From CAZFGN01 sp964518695 (lineage in GTDB: Bacteria; Patescibacteriota; Minisyncoccia; UBA6257; Colwellbacteraceae): 5,310 nucleotides of DNA. Below the pieces are notes generated by a model. It was not told the DNA's origin and did not search any database. It saw only the letters and a program-made list of their open reading frames with translations. Positions 1 through 5,310 of the stretch are shown here, piece by piece. Positions within the stretch are counted from its first letter, which is position 1. The number at the start of each line of letters is the position of its first letter. The position numbers and the translations under genes are program-made. The stretch covers positions 1 through 5,310 of the forward strand of contig CAZFGN010000034.1 of assembly GCA_964518695.1 (NCBI GenBank). The letters are read 5' to 3'.

Positions 1-633
1 AGCCCTCGAAGGGGAAACCGTGCCGTCGGTCTCAATCGTGAGTAGAACGCGATTATAGTCGGTTCTCTCGCCAACGCGCATGTTCTCTACCGTAAAATTA
101 ACATTAACCACTGGAGAAAAAATTGCATCCAACGCAATTGTACCGATAGGCAACTTCTCTATCTTCTGGTTCTCTACCGGAACATAACCTAATCCCTTCT
201 CAACAGTGAACTCTATATCCAACTCGGCATCCTTTGAAGTTAAAGTAGCAAGATGAAGATCGGGATTAGCAACTTCCACGTCGGCGTTTCCTTTTATGTC
301 CGATGCTTTCACCTCCCTCTCTCCTTTAACTTTTAACGTTAAAACTTGTGGTTCGTGAGCATAGAAATGGAACCTCACATTTTTGAGATTGAGGTTTAAT
401 TCTATTACATCCTCAACAACTCCGGGTATGGTAGTAAATTCATGTTTGACCCCTTTAATCTTAAATCTTGTCACAGCGGCACCGGGTAAAGAAGACAAAA
501 GTACTCTTCTGAAGGCATTGCCTACAGTAAGACCATAACCCCTGTACAAGCCCTCTACTGCAAAAACACCAACCTTGGCATCTTCGGAAATTCTTTTTAT
601 TGTTACACTTTCGCTTAAATACGCAAATTCCAT
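1..633 (-). CDS. rpoA: DNA-directed RNA polymerase subunit alpha, N-terminal part (3' end beyond window)
   Basis: Alpha dimerises to nucleate assembly of RNA polymerase (alpha2-beta-beta'). The reading frame opens with ATG at 633-631 and stays open to the left edge, giving 211 residues, about the whole alpha N-terminal domain. The alpha signature GNAFRRVLLSSLPG is at residues 38-51, including the arginine pair used in contact with beta. Further matches are GYVPVENQ (149-156), the PIGTIALDAIFSPV stretch (162-175) and ERTDYNRVLLTIETDGT (189-205). The linker and the C-terminal domain that binds UP elements and activators would lie outside the window. The gene follows rpsD after 12 bases (an A-rich gap ending TTAACT) with no recognisable Shine-Dalgarno sequence, so translation is probably coupled to rpsD or leaderless-like. 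The frame was translated by hand from the sequence. Identity is secure. Confidence 0.97.
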   Translation of the reverse strand, partial: MEFAYLSESVTIKRISEDAKVGVFAVEGLYRGYGLTVGNAFRRVLLSSLPGAAVTRFKIKGVKHEFTTIPGVVEDVIELNLNLKNVRFHFYAHEPQVLTLKVKGEREVKASDIKGNADVEVANPDLHLATLTSKDAELDIEFTVEKGLGYVPVENQKIEKLPIGTIALDAIFSPVVNVNFTVENMRVGERTDYNRVLLTIETDGTVSPSRA

Positions 634-645
634 AGTTAATTTTTT

Positions 646-1254
646 TTATGAATAGTAGTCGACTACTACATTGATATCAAACACTTGAGGCACATCGTTC
701 ACTCTTCCGATCACAATTGCTTCAAGGCTATCTTTATCCAACTTGAGCCAAGCTGGCGGCTCGTAATTCTTAAGTCTTTCGCTTAGATCCTTCAAATAGG
801 GATGATCTTTTGACACCGACCTTATCGCAATCTTGTCGTCGGCCTTAACTCTCAAGGATGGCACTGTAACCTTACGACCATTCACGGTAAAATGACCATG
901 ACTCACAAGTTGCCTTGAGGACATTCGACTAGGCCCCAAACCCAACCGAAAAACTACATTATCCAATCTTGACTCCAGTATAGCCATAACTTCGTCCGAT
1001 GTAACACCCGGCCTTTTTTCAGCCTCGACGAAAACTTTTTCCAACTGTTTTTCCGTAAGCCCATAGCTAAACCTCATCTTCTGTTTCTCCCTAAGTTGGA
1101 AACCAAACTCACTAAGCTTGCTGCGCCTCTTGCCATGCACTCCAGGCCGATAAGGTTTCCTAGTCAAAGCACATTTCGGAGAACTGCAATGATCTCCCTT
1201 TAAAGAAAGCTTAACGCCTAAACTTCGCTCTTTTTTTTCTAAAATTCTCTGCAT
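646..1254 (-). CDS. rpsD: 30S ribosomal protein S4
   Basis: S4 is a primary 16S rRNA-binding protein that starts assembly of the 30S body, and in many bacteria it also represses its own operon. The product has 202 residues. KPYRPGVHGKRRSKLSEFG (33-51) and LREKQKMRFSYGL (54-66) match the N-terminal rRNA-binding region. The S4 RNA-binding fold spans about 93-155, with LESRLDNVVFRLG (93-105) and QLVSHGHFTVNGRKV (115-129). In zinc-type S4 proteins four cysteines bind one zinc near the N-terminus. Here only the second pair remains (C23 and C28, in CSSPKC); the expected upstream CxxC is replaced by a short MQRILEKKERSLG start. The in-frame upstream sequence hits TAA at 1275-1273 without any cysteine codon, so a longer start cannot restore it. 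The ATG lies 2 bases after the rpsK stop, with a GAAGG-type ribosome site inside the rpsK end. Identity is secure; zinc binding is doubtful. Confidence 0.98.
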   Translation of the reverse strand: MQRILEKKERSLGVKLSLKGDHCSSPKCALTRKPYRPGVHGKRRSKLSEFGFQLREKQKMRFSYGLTEKQLEKVFVEAEKRPGVTSDEVMAILESRLDNVVFRLGLGPSRMSSRQLVSHGHFTVNGRKVTVPSLRVKADDKIAIRSVSKDHPYLKDLSERLKNYEPPAWLKLDKDSLEAIVIGRVNDVPQVFDINVVVDYYS

Positions 1255-1256
1255 AT

Positions 1257-1706
1257 TTATACCCTTCTTGCTTTAGGAGGTTTCGGACCATTGTGCGGAA
1301 TCGGTGTTACATCTTTTATAGACAGAATGTTGAAACCAACATTCGCTAGAGATCGAACCGCCGAGTCCCGTCCAGCACCAACACCAGAAACAATTACATC
1401 AACATCTTGCGGACCTGTCTTGGCAACCTTTTCACCGATAGCGGAAACTATTTTTGAAGCCGCGAACGGAGTTGCTTTTTTAGGACCGGCAAAACCCAAG
1501 GAGCCAGCCGTCGCCCAAGCTAAAACACTACCCCTGTCATCAGTCACAGTAACAACAGTGTTATTGTAAGATGCATTAATATATACTCGTCCAACTTGAA
1601 CCCTCCTCTCTTTCTTAGAAGTTTTTAAAACTCCCGGCTTCCCTTGGGCTGGAGAATCTACTTTCGCTGTTTCAGGTTTTGCTTGAACGACTTTTTTCTT
1701 CCCCAT
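1257..1706 (-). CDS. rpsK: 30S ribosomal protein S11
   Basis: S11 sits on the 30S platform, contacts 16S rRNA near the E site and helps select the codon-anticodon pairing. The product has 149 residues against about 129 in Escherichia coli. The extra length is a lysine- and proline-rich N-terminal tail (residues 1-35) that is probably disordered. The core is canonical: VYINASYNNTVVTVTD (41-56), WATAGSLGFAGPKKATPFAA (64-83), VSGVGAGRDSAVRSL (106-120) and DVTPIPHNG (132-140). The ending is PKPPKARRV where many bacteria have a CRPPKRRRV-type tail. The gene starts 3 bases after the rpsM stop and ends 2 bases before rpsD. Only a weak purine-rich ribosome site (GGTGGG, rather far upstream) is visible, which suggests translation coupled to rpsM. 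Confidence 0.98.
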   Translation of the reverse strand: MGKKKVVQAKPETAKVDSPAQGKPGVLKTSKKERRVQVGRVYINASYNNTVVTVTDDRGSVLAWATAGSLGFAGPKKATPFAASKIVSAIGEKVAKTGPQDVDVIVSGVGAGRDSAVRSLANVGFNILSIKDVTPIPHNGPKPPKARRV

Positions 1707-1709
1707 GTT

Positions 1710-2093
1710 TTATTTCAAACCCACCTTTCTTTTACCACTCCCGGCCGTCTTTCTCACGTTTCCTCTCACTGTCCTTGAATTAGTTTTGGTTCTTTGACCT
1801 CTTGCCGGTAAACGTTTAACGTGTCTCGTGCCACGATAACATTTAATCTCCTTCAACCTATTGAGATTCTGCCTTAGTAACTGTCTTAGTTCTCCTTCAA
1901 TCTTATAAGTCCTTTCTATTTCATGTCTTATCCTATCAATCTCGTCAGGCTTCAGCTCTTTAGCTCTTTTAGTAGCTAGAACTTTAGCCGCGCCACAAAT
2001 CTTTAAAGCCGAACTCCTGCCGATACCATAAAGATGGGTAAGGGCGATCTCCAACCGCTTTTCATCGGGTATATTTACTCCTACTAGTCTCAT
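1710..2093 (-). CDS. rpsM: 30S ribosomal protein S13
   Basis: S13 is in the head of the 30S subunit, forms bridges to the 50S subunit and touches the P-site tRNA with its basic tail. The product has 127 residues, a usual length. The N-terminal helix-two-turn-helix part is recognisable as VNIPDEKRLEIALTHLYGIG (6-25), and the signature CYRGTRHVKRLPARGQRTKT (85-104) is followed by a basic C-terminal tail rich in Lys and Arg. The ATG is 2 bases after the rpmJ stop (TAAGCATG), and AAGGA inside the last rpmJ codons is well placed as ribosome binding site. In Escherichia coli the S4-responsive pseudoknot lies just before rpsM. There is no room for such a leader here, so any S4 control would have to act elsewhere. 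Confidence 0.98.
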   Translation of the reverse strand: MRLVGVNIPDEKRLEIALTHLYGIGRSSALKICGAAKVLATKRAKELKPDEIDRIRHEIERTYKIEGELRQLLRQNLNRLKEIKCYRGTRHVKRLPARGQRTKTNSRTVRGNVRKTAGSGKRKVGLK

Positions 2094-2095
2094 GC

Positions 2096-2209
2096 TTATC
2101 CTTGTCTCTGTTTATGCTTAGGATTTTTACAAATGACGTAAACACGTCCCTTTCGACGGACGGTTTTACAACTTTTACATATCTTTTTTACTGACGCCCT
2201 TACTTTCAT
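2096..2209 (-). CDS. rpmJ: 50S ribosomal protein L36
   Basis: L36 is a very small zinc-ribbon protein of the large subunit that braces 23S rRNA late in 50S assembly. The 37 residues start [11 protein letters not shown] and end NPKHKQRQG. The zinc ligands are all present as C11, C14, C27 and H32 (C-x2-C-x12-C-x4-H), so this is the zinc-bearing form. Length and both ends match the family exactly, which fixes the ATG at 2209-2207. GGAG stands only one base before the ATG, too close for normal initiation, so this start may depend on an upstream ribosome. Its ATG overlaps the TGA of a 16-codon ORF (ATGA) and lies in one of two copies of AGTATGA. It is followed after 2 bases by rpsM. Confidence 0.97.
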   Translation of the reverse strand: MKVRASVKKICKSCKTVRRKGRVYVICKNPKHKQRQG

Positions 2210-2256
2210 ACTCCAACACTATTCAGTATGATCCTGATTTCTGTCGAACGAGTCAT
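2206..2256 (-). CDS. Possible 16-residue leader ORF upstream of rpmJ
   Basis: An ATG at 2256-2254 opens a 16-codon frame, [16 protein letters not shown], that ends with TGA overlapping the rpmJ ATG as ATGA. It is preceded, with a 10-base spacer, by AGGAGG, the best Shine-Dalgarno match near any start in the window; that AGGAGG also encodes the two last arginines of infA. The arrangement would let a ribosome finishing the mini-ORF restart on rpmJ, whose own ribosome site is poorly spaced. The peptide has no recognisable family, and its sequence may not matter. The frame may equally be a chance product of an AT-rich 51-base spacer, since AGGAGG-like stretches also occur inside other genes here. 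Confidence 0.25.
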   Translation of the reverse strand: MTRSTEIRIILNSVGV

Positions 2257-2259
2257 ACT
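2206..2259 (-). promoter_or_regulatory. Candidate alternative-pairing leader in the infA-rpmJ spacer
   Basis: On the transcribed strand the heptamer AGTATGA occurs at 2259-2253 and again at 2212-2206, while its exact complement TCATACT lies between them at 2231-2225. The middle element can pair with either outer copy, through 7 base pairs with a 21-base loop or 7 base pairs with a 12-base loop, but not with both. Each outer copy holds an ATG: that of the mini-ORF and that of rpmJ. Pairing with the first would hide the mini-ORF start and free rpmJ; pairing with the second would hide rpmJ. The repeats are seen directly. A switch function is inference, and A/U-rich 7-base stems are only moderately stable. 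Confidence 0.35.
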
Positions 2260-2260
2260 T

Positions 2261-2479
2261 TTACAACCTCCTCACTATCCTGCCACGTTTATCATCATAT
2301 CCGGTAAGCTCAATAACAACTTTATCTCCTAACAGGATTTTAATGTGGTACATCCGCATTTTGCCTGAAACGTAAGCCAACAGCTCCCGGCCATCATCCA
2401 GCTTCACCCGAAAAGTAGCTCCCGGCAATGCCTCTTGTACAGTTCCATTTACCTTTTCCAACGACCGGTATCTTATCAC
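2261..2479 (-). CDS. infA: Translation initiation factor IF-1
   Basis: IF-1 is a single OB-fold protein that occupies the 30S A site during initiation and assists IF-2 and IF-3. The 72 residues match the normal family length. Diagnostic segments are [21 protein letters not shown] (10-30, the first strands of the fold), [17 protein letters not shown] (38-54) and [12 protein letters not shown] (61-72). Two prolines usual in the family are changed: the ILPGD motif reads ILLGD (L50), and the TPYD or SPYD motif reads TGYD (G60). The start is GTG, overlapping the TGA of the upstream membrane-protein gene as GTGA, which implies coupled translation; only a weak AGG lies before it. No ATG is available nearby that would keep the family length. 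The last codons contain AGGAGG, which may also serve the next start. Confidence 0.96.
   Translation of the reverse strand: MIRYRSLEKVNGTVQEALPGATFRVKLDDGRELLAYVSGKMRMYHIKILLGDKVVIELTGYDDKRGRIVRRL
2267..2272 (-). promoter_or_regulatory. Shine-Dalgarno-like AGGAGG inside the infA 3' end
   Basis: AGGAGG here encodes the last two arginines of IF-1 and ends 10 bases before the ATG of the 16-codon ORF at 2256. It is too far (57 bases) from the rpmJ ATG to serve it directly. It is a near-perfect anti-16S match in a cluster where most starts lack a clear ribosome site, which makes it the main support for translation of the mini-ORF. Using AGG for arginine alone could explain it. Confidence 0.4.
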
Positions 2480-4077
2480 AACGTATAACCTACGTCAACG
2501 CTGATCTTCTTGGTATCTCTTGGAGCATAATTTACCCAGATAGGCCATAAACTAACACTTCCCGATTTAAACCCCGGCAGTCCGTAAACCAAACTTGTTA
2601 TCTCCGCTTTGCTCTTGCTTGCTACCCTAGCCTTGAAATCTTCTATATTAAACAGTCTAACCCACCCAGATTTAAAATTCAGACTCAAAGTCATTTTGCC
2701 GTGAACAAAATCTAGCGTCGGCTCCCCATACCCTGCGTCAGAATCTTTTAAAGAGTTGTTATATAGCACAAGATCCACGTTTGACTCTGCGGCAACTTTA
2801 TTAGCTAAAGCCGTGAGTAAGTCCGCTTCTTTAAATCCCATAATTTTAATCTCGCCATACGTAGTAATTGAGAAAGCGCCACTATTATCTACTTCCTTAT
2901 TGACATCCTCTTTGGTAACAGAAAATTCTAAGGCCTTATCTAAAATCTTTATATCTTTAGGTATGCTAATCAAAACCTGTGTTTTTAAGACGCCCTGCAA
3001 AGCATTTCGCACATCCTCTTTCGCTTTAGTTATATCGTTTTCAGTCGGCACTTTTTGCTCACCGACAAATCCGCGTGCCATCGACGCCTTAGAGCTGCCG
3101 TAGAAAGCCTCATACTTTGGAGAACCTTGCAACCCTGGAATTCTGAATCTGGTGACCGGGCCTATATTATAGGCTTCCCCAGCTTTTTCGGCGATAACAG
3201 GAACATCTATACTCGAAGCCGATACCTTGCCATTAACTATTTTAGCTCCAGGGACCGTAACACTTTTTTCAGTTTTAAATATCTTCCCATCAGGCGCGAC
3301 AAATCTTGTATTTTGGACAAACGCTTGGGCTTCCGAGCTATACTCATTATAGACGGTGATCGTCCCCTTCGCTTTTTGTTGAACCTTTTCCCTGCCGGAG
3401 GCCGGATAAGACTTAATCAAATTCTTAGTATCCTTAAATATTACTCCCGGCAACTCAATAGCATCATTATTAAACGTCGGGGCATCTATCGTACTCCTCA
3501 CAATTACCGAACCGGTAAAGTCCCAATTAATCTTTTCTAAGACAAGTTCGATCCTCGCCCGCGGCAAGACATAAACCGCTACCCAAGCTAGTACAGCAGC
3601 TAAAGCGACTACTGCAAAGAATTTAGAGATTTTTACCAAAAGAGATTTTTTTACAACTTCCTCCGCAACAACCGGCTCACCACTCACCCATAAATCAGAA
3701 ACCTCCTCTCCTTCCGCTGGGACGGTCTTTTTACCAAAAAACTTTGAAGCCTCAATTTTTTGATTCTCTTCGGCCACCTTGGGGTTTACATCTTTTACTA
3801 TTATATCAGCGACTGATTTTTTCTTGCCGAAAAATGGGTTCGAAGCTTTTATACTAAATGAACTAGCCAACTCCAAAACATCATCGTCAACGGATTCTAT
3901 AGATACGACTTTACCGGCCGACTGGGCTTCTCTTTTCAAAAGTTTAAAGTTGTTTCTCGATGAAGCTAGTTCAGATCCTCTGGGAATATAAAGAATAATC
4001 TCCTCCTCTCCCGACTTAATAACCTTTTCTATGATTAAGGCAACTGAATCGTTTTTGTTAACGTATATTTTCTTCAT
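2476..4077 (-). CDS. Bitopic membrane protein, 'baseplate J/gp47-like' family of CPR type
   Basis: The product has 533 residues from the ATG at 4077. Residues 2-76 form a small alpha/beta domain with [11 protein letters not shown] and [17 protein letters not shown], a pattern I know from the N-termini of CPR proteins labelled baseplate J-like. A charged linker (77-152) follows, then one transmembrane helix (about 153-172, [18 protein letters not shown]) preceded by lysines. The N-terminus should therefore be cytoplasmic and the large beta-rich remainder outside. Family-like segments in it are [12 protein letters not shown] (237-248), [11 protein letters not shown] (274-284), [13 protein letters not shown] (303-315) and a C-terminal [16 protein letters not shown] (500-515). 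No signal peptidase site or catalytic motif is seen; its function is unknown and a phage role is not implied. An upstream ATG at 4128 would add 17 residues and overlap the preceding gene by 49 bases. I prefer 4077 because the domain begins there and it sits 2 bases after that gene's stop. Neither start has a good ribosome site. The gene overlaps infA as GTGA. Confidence 0.8.
   Translation of the reverse strand: MKKIYVNKNDSVALIIEKVIKSGEEEIILYIPRGSELASSRNNFKLLKREAQSAGKVVSIESVDDDVLELASSFSIKASNPFFGKKKSVADIIVKDVNPKVAEENQKIEASKFFGKKTVPAEGEEVSDLWVSGEPVVAEEVVKKSLLVKISKFFAVVALAAVLAWVAVYVLPRARIELVLEKINWDFTGSVIVRSTIDAPTFNNDAIELPGVIFKDTKNLIKSYPASGREKVQQKAKGTITVYNEYSSEAQAFVQNTRFVAPDGKIFKTEKSVTVPGAKIVNGKVSASSIDVPVIAEKAGEAYNIGPVTRFRIPGLQGSPKYEAFYGSSKASMARGFVGEQKVPTENDITKAKEDVRNALQGVLKTQVLISIPKDIKILDKALEFSVTKEDVNKEVDNSGAFSITTYGEIKIMGFKEADLLTALANKVAAESNVDLVLYNNSLKDSDAGYGEPTLDFVHGKMTLSLNFKSGWVRLFNIEDFKARVASKSKAEITSLVYGLPGFKSGSVSLWPIWVNYAPRDTKKISVDVGYTL
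3724..3846 (-). repeat. Paired FFGKK motifs in the cytoplasmic linker
   Basis: Within the linker of the membrane protein, two similar short segments encode [10 protein letters not shown] (codons 3846-3817) and ASKFFGKKT (codons 3750-3724), about 30 residues apart. A third weaker echo, ISKFF, precedes the transmembrane helix. Bulky aromatic pairs followed by lysines in an otherwise charged, probably flexible segment could be binding motifs for a cytoplasmic partner or membrane-surface anchors. This is a protein-level resemblance only; the DNA is not a precise repeat. Confidence 0.35.
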
Positions 4078-4079
4078 TT

Positions 4080-5027
4080 TTATGGCATAATCCATTTGAT
4101 TCTGCGTTTGGCCAACTGATTTAGCCATTCGTAGACATTATAAGGGGGATTGTTAATTAAATCACTGATGTTAACCGTAAGCCCCAAGCCAACCAACTTC
4201 GTTCTTTTTCTACCTAAAACTAATGGCTTCTTATAAAGTTCACTTGGCAATGGAAAATCGCTTTTAATGTAAATCGGGGGCAGTCTCGTAAGAGACAATT
4301 CAGAAAAGTTTCTGATATTCAAAGTTACAGCGTCCACAAATCTTTTAAAGGCGGCGTAGAAAATACCTCGCGTTTTCTTTAATACCGTAAGCGAAGCATC
4401 GCCGCTAACAAATTTAAGGTACATTTGGAAAGCTGTTTCTTCTAGAATACCGAAATGCTCCACGTATGCTTTCATTATATCAAATTTACCCCAACTAAAC
4501 TCGTTAAGGTAAGAAGTTCTTGTAGGTGTAACCAAAAAAATCTTAGTCAAATTATCTCCTATCTCTAAATATAAAAGATGATTAAAACCTAGAGATTTAG
4601 CGATAAGATAGGCAGAAACGCTCCCCTCCTCAAAAACCTCTACTCTTTCTTTTTCGCTTTTATCAGTGGTGAGAACACCCCTCTTCACCATTGTAATACA
4701 AATCGATACTTCTAGCATCTTCCCTATAAAGCCATGTGGATTCAAAACTTCGTGCCCATCAACTTTCATACCAACCACACGCACCCCAGCGAGAATTAGA
4801 TCAACCTCACTCACGCCTAGGCGGTTTGCCGCTTCATTTCTTAAGGTATCAAAAGATTTCCAAACTACCTTAGAAAGATAATTCTCTAAATCAATTTCAG
4901 TAATTTCGCCACGCGGCTCGTGCGAAACTACAACCGACAAAAAAACCGTAACGGCTAATTGAGAATCGAGCCCCAAAACCTTAATCACTCCTCTTAAGTA
5001 TAAAGCATTACCAATAAGAATTTCCAA
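4080..5027 (-). CDS. Divergent FtsA/PilM-like actin-fold protein, N-terminally short
   Basis: No close family member is certain, but the layout resembles FtsA/PilM-type actin-like ATPases of CPR bacteria. Residues 41-115 fit the FtsA-specific subdomain: EITEIDLENYLSKVV (41-55) and then MKVDGHEVLNPHGFIGKMLEV (87-107), comparable to the 'DG..gi.nP.G..G..Lev' stretch of FtsA. LLYLEIGDNLTKIFLV (151-166) sits where the phosphate-2 loop (DIGGGTT-like) belongs, but the aspartate is Glu and the glycine pair is degraded. The early phosphate-1 loop (DIGS/T) is absent, and LPPIYIKSDFPLP (249-261) replaces the late GG-containing adenosine motif. ATP binding is therefore doubtful. The only starts are TTG at 5027, directly after an in-frame TGA at 5030, or a later GTG or TTG; no in-frame ATG occurs before codon 87. 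It follows alaS after 11 bases and ends 2 bases before the membrane-protein gene, its likely partner. No transmembrane helix is evident. Confidence 0.65.
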   Translation of the reverse strand: MEILIGNALYLRGVIKVLGLDSQLAVTVFLSVVVSHEPRGEITEIDLENYLSKVVWKSFDTLRNEAANRLGVSEVDLILAGVRVVGMKVDGHEVLNPHGFIGKMLEVSICITMVKRGVLTTDKSEKERVEVFEEGSVSAYLIAKSLGFNHLLYLEIGDNLTKIFLVTPTRTSYLNEFSWGKFDIMKAYVEHFGILEETAFQMYLKFVSGDASLTVLKKTRGIFYAAFKRFVDAVTLNIRNFSELSLTRLPPIYIKSDFPLPSELYKKPLVLGRKRTKLVGLGLTVNISDLINNPPYNVYEWLNQLAKRRIKWIMP

Positions 5028-5038
5028 TCAAAATTAAG

Positions 5039-5310
5039 TTAATCAATAGTAACTAATACCGCTTTAATCCTCCTAACGCCTTGAGAAACAGCTTCTTCTT
5101 TAAGTATCCTGAAATTGCCGAGTTCGCCTGTGTTCTCAACGTGAGGTCCACCGCAAAATTCTTTACTGAAAACATCCCCTTTATCATCTTCCGCGCAATA
5201 AACCGAAACCATATCACCGTACTTGGCTCCAAACTCCATTTGAGCGCCGATTTTCAAGGCTTCATCCTTGGACATTTCCCTACGAACCATATTCAATTTG
5301 TCTTTTATCT
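5039..5310 (-). CDS. alaS: Alanyl-tRNA synthetase, C-terminal end of the editing domain (5' part beyond window)
   Basis: AlaRS charges tRNA-Ala and clears mischarged Ser/Gly-tRNA-Ala in a second-additional-domain (SAD) editing site. The frame is open to the right edge and gives 89 complete residues. From the edge, [20 protein letters not shown] matches the AlaRS run before the editing metal site. [18 protein letters not shown] then supplies the CxxxH zinc pair (CGGPH where Escherichia coli has CGGTH), followed by GVRRIKAVL, the usual end of the SAD. ThrRS has a related SAD but a CRGPH-type motif, so AlaRS fits better; a stand-alone AlaX cannot be fully excluded because the catalytic domain is outside the window. 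The protein stops (TAA, 5041-5039) only a few residues after RRIKAVL, so the coiled linker and C-Ala domain found in most bacterial AlaRS are absent. The apparent TTG or ATG starts near 5296 are internal. Confidence 0.9.
   Translation of the reverse strand, partial: IKDKLNMVRREMSKDEALKIGAQMEFGAKYGDMVSVYCAEDDKGDVFSKEFCGGPHVENTGELGNFRILKEEAVSQGVRRIKAVLVTID

Noticed and set aside
640..648. Run of eight A on the transcribed strand at the rpsD stop, as a possible slippage site feeding rpoA
   Set aside because: S4 ends at its normal C-terminus and rpoA has its own ATG 12 bases on; no fused product makes sense. The run is ordinary AT-rich spacer.
1291..1569. Plus-strand 92-codon ORF opposite rpsK
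   Set aside because: It is antisense to a strongly conserved S11 frame, has no ribosome site or recognisable motif, and arises from the codon pattern of the real gene.
2476..2479. TGA of the membrane-protein gene read as glycine (UGA recoding)
   Set aside because: A TAA follows directly, so recoding would add only one residue, and no conserved gene in the window contains an in-frame TGA. The standard code explains everything.
2756..3540. Two overlapping plus-strand ORFs (115 and 161 codons) opposite the membrane-protein gene
   Set aside because: They overlap each other and lie antisense to an intact 533-codon gene with family-like segments; their low-complexity products show no domain.
3779..3991. 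Plus-strand 70-codon ORF opposite the N-terminal domain of the membrane protein
   Set aside because: Antisense shadow with no start signal or family resemblance.
2476..4077. Prophage remnant suggested by the baseplate-J-like resemblance
   Set aside because: There are no other phage genes, no attachment site or integrase, and the protein has a transmembrane helix and a cytoplasmic domain not expected in a baseplate protein.
4666..4881. Plus-strand 71-codon ORF opposite the actin-like gene
   Set aside because: Antisense shadow; the minus-strand frame is continuous and carries the FtsA-like segments.
5028..5038. Promoter or terminator between alaS and the actin-like gene
   Set aside because: The gap is only 11 bases and shows no hairpin with a T-run or paired -35/-10 boxes; co-transcription is simpler.

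Overview
All genes in this 5.3 kb window lie on the minus strand, packed nearly end to end, so transcription runs from base 5310 towards base 1. In that order they are: the 3' end of an alanyl-tRNA synthetase gene (alaS), a divergent FtsA/PilM-like actin-fold protein, a single-pass membrane protein of the family usually annotated 'baseplate J/gp47-like', infA (IF-1), rpmJ (L36), rpsM (S13), rpsK (S11), rpsD (S4), and the first 211 codons of rpoA, cut by the left edge. rpmJ is only 37 codons long. Gene junctions range from short overlaps to gaps of at most about 50 bases. No insertion sequence, tRNA, rRNA, CRISPR or convincing terminator is visible.

The organism is bacterial: S4, S11, S13, L36, IF-1 and alpha are all of bacterial type. 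The best guess is a Candidate Phyla Radiation (Patescibacteria) member, probably Parcubacteria or Microgenomates-like. The basis is the PilM-like plus baseplate-J-like pair, which I know mainly from such genomes, and an AlaRS that stops right after its editing domain. The conserved genes read through with TGA only as a terminator, so nothing suggests the UGA-glycine code of Absconditabacteria/Gracilibacteria. This lineage assignment is an inference from family resemblance, not a database result.

The left half (1-2479) is the usual infA-rpmJ-rpsM-rpsK-rpsD-rpoA cluster, which makes small-subunit proteins, an initiation factor and the RNA polymerase assembly platform. The right half (2476-5310) is less usual. 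Where many bacteria have secY-adk-map before infA, this genome has alaS and two poorly characterised genes, and the membrane-protein gene overlaps infA as GTGA. Expression of infA is therefore probably coupled to that gene.

The main points of interest are: (1) an infA-rpmJ spacer where two copies of AGTATGA, each containing an ATG, flank one complementary TCATACT, with a Shine-Dalgarno-like AGGAGG and a 16-codon ORF that overlaps rpmJ; (2) an S4 that keeps only the second cysteine pair of its N-terminal zinc site; (3) an actin-like protein without room for the phosphate-1 loop, next to a bitopic membrane protein; (4) the AlaRS lacking C-Ala.
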